The notes beneath the pieces were generated by a model. The model was not told the origin of the DNA, ran no database searches, and worked only from the letters and a program-made list of their open reading frames with translations. 64,000 nt of DNA from Vibrio inusitatus (GTDB taxonomy: Bacteria > Pseudomonadota > Gammaproteobacteria > Enterobacterales > Vibrionaceae): assembly GCA_024346935.1 (NCBI GenBank), contig AP024878.1, positions 1,116,001 through 1,180,000 on the forward strand, given 5' to 3'. The position numbers were made by a program, and so were the translations under genes. Below, one piece after another: positions 21,092 to 30,866 of the stretch; within the stretch, counting starts at the first letter, position 1; each line of letters opens with the position of its first letter.

Positions 21092-21352
21092 CTAGGTGTG
21101 TAAGTAATGACAAGTGTAAGTTTAGAGAAAAGGCACCGAGCTGTCATTAATCTAGCTCAATTGCGTTTAAGCTTGTTGTTTTCTCCTTTGTTTGCTCAAA
21201 AACAGAGCAAAGCCAACCTTTCATGCATAAAAAGTTGCTTTGACTGTCGATTTTAAGGCCATTTCCGAGTATAAATATCGGTTAATTGCGTCGAGATCTT
21301 TTAGTCTCGATAGAACCTTATTAGTTATTAAAAAAGAGTCGGGAAATTCAAT

Positions 21353-23128
21353 ATGCGTAGCCATTATTGTGGTCAACTGAACAAGTCCCTAGCAGGACAA
21401 ACTGTAGAACTTTGCGGTTGGGTAAACCGTCGCCGTGATCTAGGCGGTCTTATTTTTATCGATATGCGAGATCGTGAAGGTATCGTTCAAGTAGTTGTTG
21501 ACCCAGATATGGCAGAAGCATATGCAGTGGCAAACGAATTACGTAACGAATTCTGCATTAAACTGACTGGTGAAGTTCGTGTTCGTCCTGACAGCCAAGT
21601 AAACAAAGATATGGCGACTGGTGAAGTAGAAATCATCGCTAAAGGTCTAGAAATCATCAACCGTTCAGATGTGTTGCCACTGGATTTCAACCAAAAAAAC
21701 TCTGAAGAACAACGCCTAAAATATCGTTACATTGATCTGCGTCGTCCTGAAATGAGCGATCGTATTAAACTACGTGCAAAAGCGTCAAGCTTTGTTCGTC
21801 GTTTCCTAGATGACAACGACTTCCTAGATATCGAAACCCCAGTTTTGACTAAAGCAACCCCTGAAGGTGCTCGTGATTACTTGGTACCAAGTCGTGTTCA
21901 CAAAGGCAGCTTCTACGCACTTCCTCAGTCTCCTCAGTTGTTCAAACAGCTTCTGATGATGTCTGGCTTTGATCGTTACTACCAAATCGTTAAATGTTTC
22001 CGTGACGAAGACTTGCGTGCAGACCGTCAACCTGAATTTACTCAGATTGATATTGAAACTTCATTCATGTCAGCAGACCAAGTGCGTGCAACCACAGAGA
22101 AAATGGTTCACGACATGTGGCAAGAACTACTGAACGTTGATCTTGGTGAGTTCCCTGTCATGCCATTTGCAGAGGCAATTCGTCGCTTTGGTTCTGATAA
22201 ACCAGATCTACGTAACCCTCTTGAGCTGGTTGATGTTGCTGATATTCTTAAAGATGTAGAATTTAAGGTATTTGCTGGTCCTGCAAACGATGAGAAAGGT
22301 CGTGTAGCAGTACTTCGTGTACCAGGTGGCGCTAAGCTAACTCGTAAGCAAATCGATGGCTACGCAGAGTTTGTTGGTATCTATGGTGCGAAAGGTTTGG
22401 CATGGATGAAGGTGAACGACCGTGCAGCAGGCATGGAAGGTATCCAATCTCCAGTAGCTAAATTCCTAAACGAAGACGTTATTAACGGTATTCTTGAGCG
22501 CACAGGCGCTGAAAGTGGCGATATCATCCTATTTGGCGCTGATAAAGCTAATGTAGTTTCAGAAGCGATGGGCGCACTGCGTCTTAAAGTAGGTGCGGAT
22601 TTAGAGCTGACAGATCTAGCAGCGTGGAAACCACTTTGGGTTGTTGATTTCCCAATGTTTGAAGAAGATGGTGAAGGTAACCTGCACGCGATGCACCACC
22701 CGTTCACATCTCCTCTTGGTGTAACAGCAGAGGAGCTAAAAGCGAACCCTGCAGCGGCAAACTCTAATGCATACGACATGGTTATTAACGGCTATGAAGT
22801 TGGTGGTGGTTCTGTACGTATTCATAATGCAGAGATGCAAGCAGCAGTGTTTGACATCCTAGGTATTGATGCAAAAGAGCAGCAACTTAAGTTTGGTTTC
22901 TTGTTAGAAGCACTTAAGTACGGTACGCCTCCACATGCTGGTTTAGCATTCGGCCTTGACCGTCTAGTGATGCTGCTATGTGGCACAGAGAATATCCGTG
23001 ACGTAATTGCATTCCCTAAAACGACCAATGCATCTTGTCTACTAACAGACGCGCCTAGCCTTGCAAACCCAGCTGCGCTAGAAGAGCTTTCTATTGCAGT
23101 GAATATTGCGAAGAAAGAAAGCGAATAA
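21353..23128 (+). CDS. aspS: aspartate--tRNA ligase
   Basis: A 591-residue class II aminoacyl-tRNA synthetase of bacterial type. It has an N-terminal OB-fold anticodon domain (residues 1-105), motif 2 [18 protein letters not shown] at about 217-234, a bacterial GAD insertion at about 290-420, and motif 3 [13 protein letters not shown] near 531-543. It charges tRNA-Asp in the cytoplasm. Length equals that of the E. coli enzyme. The AT-rich 267-base gap upstream presumably contains its promoter. A strong terminator follows. Confidence 0.97.
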   Translation: MRSHYCGQLNKSLAGQTVELCGWVNRRRDLGGLIFIDMRDREGIVQVVVDPDMAEAYAVANELRNEFCIKLTGEVRVRPDSQVNKDMATGEVEIIAKGLEIINRSDVLPLDFNQKNSEEQRLKYRYIDLRRPEMSDRIKLRAKASSFVRRFLDDNDFLDIETPVLTKATPEGARDYLVPSRVHKGSFYALPQSPQLFKQLLMMSGFDRYYQIVKCFRDEDLRADRQPEFTQIDIETSFMSADQVRATTEKMVHDMWQELLNVDLGEFPVMPFAEAIRRFGSDKPDLRNPLELVDVADILKDVEFKVFAGPANDEKGRVAVLRVPGGAKLTRKQIDGYAEFVGIYGAKGLAWMKVNDRAAGMEGIQSPVAKFLNEDVINGILERTGAESGDIILFGADKANVVSEAMGALRLKVGADLELTDLAAWKPLWVVDFPMFEEDGEGNLHAMHHPFTSPLGVTAEELKANPAAANSNAYDMVINGYEVGGGSVRIHNAEMQAAVFDILGIDAKEQQLKFGFLLEALKYGTPPHAGLAFGLDRLVMLLCGTENIRDVIAFPKTTNASCLLTDAPSLANPAALEELSIAVNIAKKESE

Positions 23129-23148
23129 CATTCGTGTCTAACTAGTCT

Positions 23149-23177
23149 AAACTCCCGCTTATATCGCGGGAGTTTTT
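23149..23177 (+). terminator. terminator of aspS
   Basis: Perfect 10-bp stem AAACTCCCGC / GCGGGAGTTT with a 7-base loop and a T-rich tail. Confidence 0.92.
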
Positions 23178-23199
23178 GTTTGAGGGATAGAAAACATCA

Positions 23200-23721
23200 A
23201 TGACGATTATTTTAGGAATAGACCCAGGCTCTAGAATCACCGGATATGGGGTTATTCGTCAAAATGGCAGACATCTATATTATCTCGGCAGTGGTTGTAT
23301 TCGCATGTCAGAAAAAGAACTGCCAGGCAGGCTAAAACAAATTTATGCAGGTGTGAGTGAAATCATCACTCAGTTTCAGCCTGACGTATTTGCTATCGAG
23401 CAAGTCTTTATGTCGAAAAATGCTGACTCTGCATTAAAACTAGGACAAGCGAGAGGCAGTGCTATTGTTGCCGCAGTGAATGCTGATTTAGAAGTGTATG
23501 AGTACGCGGCTAGGCTTATCAAGCAAGCAGTAGTAGGCACCGGCGGTGCAGACAAAGCGCAAGTACAACACATGGTTCAACAAATGCTTAAGTTGCCAGC
23601 AAAACCTCAGGCCGATGCTGCCGATGCACTAGGCGTAGCGATATGCCATGCCAACACCAATAAAACGCTGGTGGCGCTCGCAGGCAGGGCTACCTCAGCA
23701 CGCCGTGGACGATATCGTTAG
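23200..23721 (+). CDS. ruvC: Holliday junction endonuclease RuvC
   Basis: A 173-residue resolvase that cuts Holliday junctions handed over by RuvAB. The four metal-binding acidic residues are visible: Asp8 in GIDPG, Glu67 in FAIEQVF, and Asp139 and Asp142 in QADAADALG. Fold and length match the family. It begins just after the aspS terminator and has its own promoter or reads through weakly. About 450 bases of repeat-filled DNA separate it from ruvAB, wider than in enterobacteria. Confidence 0.96.
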   Translation: MTIILGIDPGSRITGYGVIRQNGRHLYYLGSGCIRMSEKELPGRLKQIYAGVSEIITQFQPDVFAIEQVFMSKNADSALKLGQARGSAIVAAVNADLEVYEYAARLIKQAVVGTGGADKAQVQHMVQQMLKLPAKPQADAADALGVAICHANTNKTLVALAGRATSARRGRYR

Positions 23722-24060
23722 CTAGATAGCTGACTGCTTTAAGCTATAAGCTGTCAGTTTTCATCCTTCACCCAACCGCCGTCATTGCCGAGGTCTTTTA
23801 TCGGCAATCTTTCATTTAGTACGTCCCAAGATTCCTGCTAATAGCATGCGGGAATGACATTTTGCAGCTATCAGCTATCAGCTATCAGCTATCAGTTTTC
23901 ACCCAACCGCCGTCATTGCCGAGGTCTTTTATCGGCAATCTTTCACTTAGTACGTCTCAAGATTCCCGCTAACAGCATGCGGGAATGACATTTTTACAAC
24001 TATCAGCCTTCACCTAAACACCGTCATTGCCGAAGTCTTTAATCGGCAATCTTTATATAT
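23722..24060. repeat. composite heptamer array and 78-bp MITE-like repeats
   Basis: Two 78-bp copies (23781-23858 and 23912-23989) start GTCATTGCCGAGGTC and end CGGGAATGAC. Each holds two stems: ATTGCCGA / TCGGCAAT and a second built on TTCC(C/T)GC / GCGGGAA. Between them are about four AGCTATC heptamers (23874-23896). A truncated third copy starts at 24023. The period between the full copies is 131 bases, so the whole unit has duplicated in tandem. No gene is visible here. Confidence 0.8.
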
Positions 24061-24108
24061 AGACATCTTCACACTTCTCAATACTAGCTTGGCTATTTAT
24101 CCGGAGTA

Positions 24109-24124
24109 CTGGCTATCCGTCCAG
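24109..24124 (+). promoter_or_regulatory. SOS (LexA) box upstream of ruvAB
   Basis: CTGGCTATCCGTCCAG fits CTG-N10-CAG and resembles the LexA box known at E. coli ruvA, which has the same CTGG..CCAG ends. It is flanked by TA and TT as in the consensus. It sits about 50 bases upstream of ruvA. Confidence 0.8.
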
Positions 24125-24172
24125 TTATTTATTATCATCAATAACATTGTAAACAGTGATTGGAAATAAACA

Positions 24173-24787
24173 GTGATTGGACGCTTACGTGGAACCCTTA
24201 TCGAAAAACAGCCCCCAGAACTATTGATTGAAGTGGGTGGGATTGGTTACGAAGTACAGATGCCGATGAGTTGTTTTTATGAGCTACCTGAAATTGGTCA
24301 AGAAGCGATTATTTATACTCACTTCGTGGTGCGAGAAGACGCGCAGCTTTTGTATGGTTTCAATAGCGTCAATGAGCGTGCTCTATTCCGCGAGGTTATT
24401 AAAGCCAATGGCGTGGGTCCTAAACTAGGCCTAGGTATTTTATCGGGTATGACAGCGGGTCAATTTGTTAGCTGTGTTGAAAATGAAGATATCTCTACGT
24501 TAGTTAAACTACCAGGTGTTGGTAAGAAAACAGCCGAACGCTTAGTCGTGGAGATGAAAGATCGTCTTAAAGGTTGGGGTGCAGGAGATCTCTTTACTCC
24601 TGCTACGGATGCCGCGCCAATGGATAAAGGGCTTTCTAGTGATGAAAGCGCCATTGATGAAGCGGTAAGTGCGCTATTAGCATTGGGTTACAAACCGCAA
24701 CTGGCGTCAAAAGCAATTTCTCAGATTGCCAAACCCGATATGACTAGCGAGTCCCTGATCAAAGAAGCTCTACGAGCGATGGTGTAA
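24173..24787 (+). CDS. ruvA: Holliday junction branch-migration protein RuvA
   Basis: A 204-residue protein with three domains: an N-terminal OB-fold (residues 1-65) with [20 protein letters not shown], a pair of helix-hairpin-helix motifs ([11 protein letters not shown] and [12 protein letters not shown], about 80-140), and a C-terminal RuvB-binding domain ending ALRAMV. A RuvA tetramer binds the four-way junction and loads RuvB. The start is GTG. An upstream LexA-like box suggests SOS control. The ruvB start is 3 bases after the stop. Confidence 0.96.
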   Translation: MIGRLRGTLIEKQPPELLIEVGGIGYEVQMPMSCFYELPEIGQEAIIYTHFVVREDAQLLYGFNSVNERALFREVIKANGVGPKLGLGILSGMTAGQFVSCVENEDISTLVKLPGVGKKTAERLVVEMKDRLKGWGAGDLFTPATDAAPMDKGLSSDESAIDEAVSALLALGYKPQLASKAISQIAKPDMTSESLIKEALRAMV

Positions 24788-24790
24788 CCG

Positions 24791-25801
24791 ATGATTGAAG
24801 CTGACCGACTCATTGCACCGGAAAACCCTACTTTTAGAGATGAAGAAGCGATAGATCGTGCTATTCGTCCGAAGAAACTTGAAGATTATCGAGGCCAAGA
24901 CCATGTGCGTGGTCAGATGGAGATTTTCATCAAAGCCGCTCAAATGCGCAATGAAGCTTTGGATCACTTGCTTATCTTCGGTCCTCCTGGTTTGGGTAAA
25001 ACCACACTGGCTAATATTGTTGCCAATGAAATGGGCGTTAACATTCGCACTACTTCTGGGCCCGTATTAGAAAAAGCTGGTGATTTGGCGGCACTTCTTA
25101 CTAACCTAGAAGAAAACGATGTGTTGTTCATTGATGAAATACACCGTTTGAGTCCTATGGTCGAAGAGGTTCTCTATCCTGCGATGGAAGATTATCAATT
25201 AGATATCATGATAGGCGAGGGCCCAGCGGCACGCTCTATCAAGATTGACCTACCACCCTTTACGTTGATCGGCGCAACCACACGAGCAGGTTCATTAACC
25301 TCGCCACTGCGTGACCGTTTTGGTATTACGCAGCGTCTTGAGTATTACAAGATTGACGATTTGCAACACATTGTTCAGCGCAGTGCTGATTGCTTGAACC
25401 TGTCGATGGAAGAAGAGGGCGCTCTAGAAGTGGCAAGACGTGCTCGTGGTACTCCGCGTATTGCTAACCGTTTACTGAGGCGTGTACGAGACTACGCAGA
25501 AGTGAAGGGGGATGGCCACATAGATTCAGATATCGCGGATAAAGCCTTGGACATGTTAGATGTCGATAGCCTTGGCTTTGACTATATGGACCGTAAATTA
25601 CTGCTGGCTATTATAGAGAAGTTTAACGGTGGTCCTGTAGGTCTCGATAATATGGCCGCTGCTATCGGTGAAGAAAAAGATACGATTGAAGATGTACTTG
25701 AACCTTATTTAATTCAACAAGGTTACCTACAAAGAACGCCTAGAGGCCGAATTGTTACAGACCGTGCCTACTTACATTTTGGATTTGATCTAAAAGATTG
25801 A
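24791..25801 (+). CDS. ruvB: Holliday junction branch-migration helicase RuvB
   Basis: A 336-residue AAA+ motor that pumps DNA through the RuvA-bound junction. Walker A GPPGLGKT is at residues 64-71, Walker [11 protein letters not shown] follows near 110, and sensor/arginine-finger residues sit in [17 protein letters not shown]-terminal winged helix ends [11 protein letters not shown]. It is cotranscribed with ruvA. Size and motifs are standard. Confidence 0.97.
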   Translation: MIEADRLIAPENPTFRDEEAIDRAIRPKKLEDYRGQDHVRGQMEIFIKAAQMRNEALDHLLIFGPPGLGKTTLANIVANEMGVNIRTTSGPVLEKAGDLAALLTNLEENDVLFIDEIHRLSPMVEEVLYPAMEDYQLDIMIGEGPAARSIKIDLPPFTLIGATTRAGSLTSPLRDRFGITQRLEYYKIDDLQHIVQRSADCLNLSMEEEGALEVARRARGTPRIANRLLRRVRDYAEVKGDGHIDSDIADKALDMLDVDSLGFDYMDRKLLLAIIEKFNGGPVGLDNMAAAIGEEKDTIEDVLEPYLIQQGYLQRTPRGRIVTDRAYLHFGFDLKD

Positions 25802-25812
25802 TGAATAGTTAT

Positions 25813-25836
25813 GGGGGTGTAATGCCCCTTTTATTT
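25813..25836 (+). terminator. weak terminator after ruvB
   Basis: A short GGGG / CCCC stem around TGTAATG followed by TTTTATTT, 12 bases after the ruvB stop. Confidence 0.5.
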
Positions 25837-25924
25837 GTCTGACAATAATCTCGTAAAACCTTTAACTTTGGTTACATATCACTCTCCTTTTGTTCAATAA
25901 AAGACCTGTCTCAATTCATTATTC

Positions 25925-25938
25925 TTGATTCAAATCAA
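25925..25938. promoter_or_regulatory. FNR box upstream of cydA
   Basis: TTGATTCAAATCAA is a perfect match to the FNR consensus TTGAT-N4-ATCAA. It lies 206 bases upstream of the cydA start in a 342-base gap that otherwise has no gene. Oxygen control of cytochrome bd by FNR fits known biology; binding here is inferred. Confidence 0.85.
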
Positions 25939-26015
25939 GGAAACTTTCTGAAATAAAGCCTTTGAAACCAACAAATTAAACCGATAATATAACCCACAGA
26001 TATATTAGAGGATGC

Positions 26016-26031
26016 TTAACAACTGCTTAAC
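26016..26031 (-). promoter_or_regulatory. ArcA-type direct repeat upstream of cydA
   Basis: Two TTAAC elements (GTTAA on the minus strand) 11 bases apart, the spacing of ArcA direct repeats. More GTTAA-like elements follow up to 26095. It probably mediates ArcA activation of cydABX. Confidence 0.6.
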
Positions 26032-26143
26032 TGTTAGTTTTCAGGGAATTAACGATTAATACAGTTATTTAACAGCTCCTGTTAATTTTTAACTTTGCGC
26101 TTTAGGTTGAGCCAGTGTCTAGGAAGACACCCAAGGAGTTCTT

Positions 26144-27733
26144 ATGATAGATGTCGTTGATCTGTCGCGATTGCAATTCGCGTTGACAGCAATGTACCAC
26201 TTCCTGTTTGTACCATTAACTTTAGGTCTTGCTTTCTTGCTTGCGATTATGGAATCCGTTTACGTGATGACAGGCAAGCAGATTTATAAAGATATGACCA
26301 AGTTCTGGGGTAAGTTATTCGGTATTAACTTCGCTCTAGGTGTAGCAACAGGCCTTACCATGGAGTTCCAGTTCGGAACAAACTGGTCTTACTATTCTCA
26401 CTATGTAGGCGATATCTTTGGTGCTCCTCTTGCCATTGAAGCCTTGGTCGCCTTCTTCTTAGAATCTACTTTTGTTGGTTTATTCTTCTTTGGTTGGGAC
26501 AGACTGTCTAAGCGTCAACACTTGGCGGTAACTTGGCTAGTTGCGTTGGGTTCTAACTTCTCTGCATTGTGGATCCTTATCGCAAATGGGTGGATGCAAC
26601 ACCCTGTGGGCGCTGAGTTTAACTTTGAAACTATGCGAATGGAGATGGTGAGCTTCTCTGAGGTTGTCTTTAACCCTGTTGCTCAGGTGAAATTCGTTCA
26701 CACCGTCGCATCTGGTTATACAACTGGCGCAATGTTCGTTCTTGGTATTAGTTCATACTACCTATTGAAGGGACGAGATGTGGCTTTCGCGCGTCGTTCA
26801 TTTGCTATCGCTGCCTCTTTTGGTATGGCTGCAATTCTATCTGTTATCGTTCTTGGCGATGAGTCAGGCTATGAGCTTGGTGATGTACAGAAAGTTAAGC
26901 TTGCCGCGATTGAAGCTGAATGGCATACCGAGCCAGCACCTGCTGCCTTCACCGCATTTGGTATTCCAAATCAAGAGACTATGGAAACGGACTACGCGAT
27001 TAAGATCCCTTATGTCATGGGTATTATCGCCACGCGTTCTATTGATAAGCAAGTAACGGGTCTTCGTGATCTTCGTGAAGAGCACGTCGATCGTATCCGT
27101 AACGGTATGTATGCTTACGATCTTCTTGAAAAGCTTCGCGCAGGTGACAAGTCTGATGCCAATGTGGCCGCTTTTGATGAAGTGAAAGACGACCTTGGTT
27201 ATGGCTTACTTCTTAAGCGTTATACCGACAATGTCGTTGATGCAACAGAAACGCAAATTCAAGCTGCAGCTGATGACTCTATCCCGACAGTTTGGCCTCT
27301 ATTCTGGTCGTTCCGCATCATGGTTGCGTGTGGCTTCATTATGCTGTTTGTCTTCGGTATGGCGTTCTACCAAACTTGTCGTCAAAAGATTGAACAAAAA
27401 CCTTGGTTACTTAAAGCTGCGCTATTTAGTATGCCACTTCCGTGGATTGCTATTGAAGCAGGCTGGTTTGTTGCCGAATTTGGTCGTCAGCCATGGGCTG
27501 TAGGTGAGATCTTGCCTGTACACGTAGCAGCATCAGCATTAACCATGGGTCAGCTATGGGCGTCACTAGCAGCAATTCTGGCACTTTACACTGTGTTCCT
27601 GATTGCAGAAGTTTATCTAATGGTGAAATTTGCACGTAAGGGACCGAGCAGTCTGAAAACAGGCCGCTACCACTTTGAACAAAACAACGACGATGAAGCG
27701 AAAGCAAAAATCGGTCGTCAAGTTGACGCATAA
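26144..27733 (+). CDS. cydA: cytochrome bd ubiquinol oxidase subunit I
   Basis: A 529-residue membrane protein (E. coli 522) that oxidises quinol and reduces oxygen with high affinity. Heme ligands His19 and His186 are in place, and the conserved glutamates near 99 and 107 lie in [16 protein letters not shown]. The periplasmic Q-loop (about 250-330) and the [16 protein letters not shown] motif near 448 mark the long-Q-loop bd-I type. Upstream FNR and ArcA-like sites suggest induction at low oxygen. The cydB gene follows after 14 bases. Confidence 0.97.
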   Translation: MIDVVDLSRLQFALTAMYHFLFVPLTLGLAFLLAIMESVYVMTGKQIYKDMTKFWGKLFGINFALGVATGLTMEFQFGTNWSYYSHYVGDIFGAPLAIEALVAFFLESTFVGLFFFGWDRLSKRQHLAVTWLVALGSNFSALWILIANGWMQHPVGAEFNFETMRMEMVSFSEVVFNPVAQVKFVHTVASGYTTGAMFVLGISSYYLLKGRDVAFARRSFAIAASFGMAAILSVIVLGDESGYELGDVQKVKLAAIEAEWHTEPAPAAFTAFGIPNQETMETDYAIKIPYVMGIIATRSIDKQVTGLRDLREEHVDRIRNGMYAYDLLEKLRAGDKSDANVAAFDEVKDDLGYGLLLKRYTDNVVDATETQIQAAADDSIPTVWPLFWSFRIMVACGFIMLFVFGMAFYQTCRQKIEQKPWLLKAALFSMPLPWIAIEAGWFVAEFGRQPWAVGEILPVHVAASALTMGQLWASLAAILALYTVFLIAEVYLMVKFARKGPSSLKTGRYHFEQNNDDEAKAKIGRQVDA

Positions 27734-27747
27734 TAGGGAGTGTAATT

Positions 27748-28884
27748 ATGTTTGATTACGAAGTTTTAAGACTTATATGGTGGGTGCTGATCGGCGTTTT
27801 ATTCGTCGGATTTGCAGTGACTGATGGCTTTGATATGGGCGTATGTGCGGTTGTGCCTATCTTAGGCAAAACTGATACCGAACGTCGTGTAATGATCAAC
27901 TCTATTGCTCCCCATTGGGATGGCAACCAAGTATGGTTAATTACAGCGGGTGGTGCTTTGTTTGCAGCATGGCCTCTAGTGTACGCAACGTCGTTCTCTG
28001 GCTTTTATTTCGCGATGATTGTGGCTCTTGCTGCATTGTGGCTTCGCCCAATTGGCTTGGATTATCGTTCTAAGATTGAAGAACCAAAATGGCGTAAGAC
28101 TTGGGATATCTGTATCTCTATCAGTGGTTTTGTACCACCGATAATCTTCGGTGTCGCTTTTGGTAACCTATTGCAGGGCGTACCATTCCAGCTGAATGAG
28201 TTCATGATGTCTAGCTATCACGGCAGCTTCTTCGGGCTACTAAATCCATTTGCATTGCTATGTGGTCTAGTCAGCTTATCGATGATACTACTGCAAGGCG
28301 CGACATGGCTACAGATGAAAACCACATCGGACATTCATGTGCGTGCTCGTAACTTGGCTCAATTAGCGGGTATTGCGACTGCAGTGCTGTTTGTTGTTGG
28401 CGGTTTTTGGGTTCAAGGCATGGACGGCTACGTCATTACGAGTCAAATGGACCACAATGGCGCTTCGAACCCTCTTACAAAAGAAGTAGTAGTAGAGGCT
28501 GGTGCTTGGATGAAGAATTTTGCTGAGTACCCTGCATTTTGGATAGCGCCAGCACTTGGCGTGGCTATGCCATTGTTAGCACTACTTGCATCTCGTGCAG
28601 AGAAGGGTGGTTTTGCATTCTTATTCTCAAGCTTGGGCAATGCTGGCGTTATTTTTACTGCGGGACTAGCGATGTTCCCATTCGTTATGCCATCAAGCCT
28701 TAATCCGGCACACAGCTTAACAATGTGGGATTCAACCTCTAGCGAATTGACCCTTAATCTCATGACGGCAGTGGCCTTCGTGATGGTTCCAGTGATCTTG
28801 GCTTACACCAGCTGGACTTATTACAAGATGTTCGGTCGTTTAGATGACAAGTTCATCGAAGAAAATAAGAATTCACTTTACTAA
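27748..28884 (+). CDS. cydB: cytochrome bd ubiquinol oxidase subunit II
   Basis: A 378-residue subunit with about eight membrane helices. The N-terminal region DGFDMGVCAVVPILG and the loop HWDGNQVWLITAGGALFAAWP are characteristic and place conserved acidic residues near the proton path. It pairs with CydA in the inner membrane. The cydX gene follows 13 bases after the stop, so cydABX is one operon. Confidence 0.97.
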   Translation: MFDYEVLRLIWWVLIGVLFVGFAVTDGFDMGVCAVVPILGKTDTERRVMINSIAPHWDGNQVWLITAGGALFAAWPLVYATSFSGFYFAMIVALAALWLRPIGLDYRSKIEEPKWRKTWDICISISGFVPPIIFGVAFGNLLQGVPFQLNEFMMSSYHGSFFGLLNPFALLCGLVSLSMILLQGATWLQMKTTSDIHVRARNLAQLAGIATAVLFVVGGFWVQGMDGYVITSQMDHNGASNPLTKEVVVEAGAWMKNFAEYPAFWIAPALGVAMPLLALLASRAEKGGFAFLFSSLGNAGVIFTAGLAMFPFVMPSSLNPAHSLTMWDSTSSELTLNLMTAVAFVMVPVILAYTSWTYYKMFGRLDDKFIEENKNSLY

Positions 28885-28897
28885 GAAGGGGCAAGAT

Positions 28898-29008
28898 ATG
28901 TGGTATTTCGCTTGGATTTTGGGTGTGTTGCTAGCTTGTGCTTTTGGCATTATCAATGCTCTATGGCTAGAGCACACAGAAATGATGGATGAAGATAAGC
29001 AAGACTAA
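28898..29008 (+). CDS. cydX: cytochrome bd small subunit CydX
   Basis: A 36-residue single-helix protein starting MWYFAWILGVLLACAFGI and ending in acidic residues. This start is the hallmark of CydX, which stabilises the hemes of the bd oxidase. AAGGGG lies eight bases before the ATG. The gene order cydABX is typical. No ybgE follows; a terminator does. Confidence 0.95.
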   Translation: MWYFAWILGVLLACAFGIINALWLEHTEMMDEDKQD

Positions 29009-29026
29009 GCTTAACTGACATTCAAT

Positions 29027-29062
29027 AAGGCCAGAGCTGATTTACAGCGCTGGCCTTTTTTA
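29027..29062 (+). terminator. terminator of cydABX
   Basis: Stem AAGGCCAG / CTGGCCTT with an inner GC extension, followed by a T run. Confidence 0.88.
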
Positions 29063-29098
29063 TAAGGGATTTGTTCTATCTATGTTAAAGGTGATAAA

Positions 29099-29135
29099 CG
29101 TCATCCTGACAAAAGTCAGGACCTTAGTTCGCACA
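29099..29135. repeat. short CGTCAT-type repeat
   Basis: CGTCATCCTGAC, four bases, then GTCAGGACCTTAG: a hairpin with the same head and tail as the third unit at 2247-2283. The rest of the 300-base gap up to ybgC shows no gene; an A-rich stretch near 29235 may hold the tol operon promoter. Confidence 0.65.
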
Positions 29136-29310
29136 AACCCAGATCGATCACCAGCCAAACCGCCAAAAATGTATCCAAACATTGCGATATTAGTTAAATT
29201 TTAACCACTTAGCTCACGAAAGCGGTGCATCCATCAAAAAAAACGTGTTGCATAAAAAATAAAAAGATACATTGTGTATATTACAGGCAAAGAAATCAGG
29301 GACCTAGGGC

Positions 29311-29721
29311 ATGTCGTCTACCGATAAAGCACCGTTCACTTGGCCAATACGAATCTATTACGAAGATACGGATGCGGGTGGTATTGTTTATCATTCTAAT
29401 TATTTGAAGTACTTCGAACGTGCACGAACGGAAATGCTTAGAAGCATTGGAGTGTCACAAGAGGTATTGTTGCAAGAGAATTTAGGTTTTGTGGTTCGCC
29501 ATATGGATATCGATTTTTTGCAAGGTGCGAAACTCGACCAAGAATTGACGGTCCAAACACATATTGCTCAATTAAAGCGCGTATCTCTCGATTTTTGTCA
29601 GGAGATAGTCAATCTAGAAGGCAGAGTATTGTGCAAAGCTATGGTTAAGGTAGCATGTATTAATACCGCCAATATGAGGCCTCAGGCCATACCCAGTTTC
29701 ATGATCACGGAGTTATCGTAA
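29311..29721 (+). CDS. ybgC: acyl-CoA thioesterase YbgC
   Basis: A 136-residue hot-dog-fold thioesterase that heads the Tol-Pal operon. The motif [24 protein letters not shown] (about residues 16-39) contains the catalytic aspartate of the 4-hydroxybenzoyl-CoA/YbgC group. It hydrolyses short acyl-CoA or acyl-ACP thioesters and in E. coli interacts with phospholipid-synthesis enzymes. The tolQ gene starts one base after its stop. Confidence 0.94.
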   Translation: MSSTDKAPFTWPIRIYYEDTDAGGIVYHSNYLKYFERARTEMLRSIGVSQEVLLQENLGFVVRHMDIDFLQGAKLDQELTVQTHIAQLKRVSLDFCQEIVNLEGRVLCKAMVKVACINTANMRPQAIPSFMITELS

Positions 29722-29722
29722 A

Positions 29723-30406
29723 GTGTCCGCAGAAATCAATTTTATTGATCTTATCCTAGAGGCAAGCCTATTAGTTCAACTGGTGATGCTCACTTTGGTT
29801 GGCATGTCGGTAGCCTCATGGGCGATGATCATAAGTCGCAGTAAGGTTATCTCCGAGGCCTATGCTCATACTGAGCGTTTTGAAGATAAATTTTGGTCAG
29901 GTAAAGATCTGGGCAAGTTATATCAAGAAGTAAAAGCGCGTAAAGATCGCCTATCAGGCATAGAAGAAATTTTCTATTCAGGCTTTACTGAGTTTGCTCG
30001 TCTACGCCGCACCAACGCAGGCTCTCCTGACTTCATTATGGAAGGCACTGGACGAGCGATGCGAGTATCGGTGGCAAGAGAAGTCGACAACTTAGAGACG
30101 AATCTGCCATTTTTGGCCACGGTCGGCTCTATCAGTCCGTATATCGGTCTGTTTGGTACGGTATGGGGTATTATGCATGCCTTCATTGCATTGGGTCAGG
30201 TAAAGCAAGCTACACTTGCGATGGTGGCGCCAGGTATTGCAGAGGCCTTGATTGCGACGGCTATGGGTCTATTCGCCGCAATTCCAGCAGTTATGTTCTA
30301 TAACCGCCTTAGCAACCGCGTTGGTAAGCTAGAGCACTCATACGCAACGTTCTCTGAAGAGTTTCATGCTATTTTGCACCGTCAAGCGATGAGTGATAGG
30401 AACTAG
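29723..30406 (+). CDS. tolQ: Tol-Pal system protein TolQ
   Basis: A 227-residue inner-membrane protein of the MotA/TolQ/ExbB proton-channel family, with three membrane helices at about 13-36, 133-160 and 168-192. The conserved [21 protein letters not shown] lies in the second. With TolR it uses the proton motive force to energise TolA during outer-membrane constriction. It starts with GTG and is coupled to ybgC. The tolR gene follows after three bases. Confidence 0.96.
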   Translation: MSAEINFIDLILEASLLVQLVMLTLVGMSVASWAMIISRSKVISEAYAHTERFEDKFWSGKDLGKLYQEVKARKDRLSGIEEIFYSGFTEFARLRRTNAGSPDFIMEGTGRAMRVSVAREVDNLETNLPFLATVGSISPYIGLFGTVWGIMHAFIALGQVKQATLAMVAPGIAEALIATAMGLFAAIPAVMFYNRLSNRVGKLEHSYATFSEEFHAILHRQAMSDRN

Positions 30407-30409
30407 TCA

Positions 30410-30853
30410 ATGGCGGGTTATCAACCTAAAAAACGCAAACTGACGGCAGAGATCAACGTCGTTCCTTACATTGATGTAATGTTAGTGTTGCTGATTATCT
30501 TTATGGTGACCTCGCCGTTTGTCACACAGGGTGTGGATGTTGAGTTGCCAAAAACACATAGCGCCACGCCTGCGTCAGAGCTTGCAGGTGACAGCGAAGC
30601 AAGCTTTATCATTATTGAAATCACAGCTGAAGGTGAACTTGGCCTTAGCGTTAATGATGAAGAAGTGCAACGTGGCATGAGCATTGAAGATGTGATTGTT
30701 CGAGTCAAAGCAGAGCGCGCTATTTCACCCGATGCACCTGTTGCGGTGGGCGGTGATGCCTCCACACCTTATGCAGATGTAGTGCTGGTTCTTGATGAAC
30801 TAGGACAAGCGGGTATAGCCAAGGTTGGCTTGCTGACGGATATCAAGGGATAG
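30410..30853 (+). CDS. tolR: Tol-Pal system protein TolR
   Basis: A 147-residue ExbD/TolR protein with a short cytoplasmic start, one membrane helix (about 19-38) and a periplasmic domain. Asp22 in NVVPYIDVMLVLL is the conserved proton-path residue. It works in a TolQ-TolR stator complex with TolA. Spacing to both neighbours is tight, so it is in the same operon. Confidence 0.96.
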   Translation: MAGYQPKKRKLTAEINVVPYIDVMLVLLIIFMVTSPFVTQGVDVELPKTHSATPASELAGDSEASFIIIEITAEGELGLSVNDEEVQRGMSIEDVIVRVKAERAISPDAPVAVGGDASTPYADVVLVLDELGQAGIAKVGLLTDIKG

Positions 30854-30866
30854 ATTCCAATAACCG

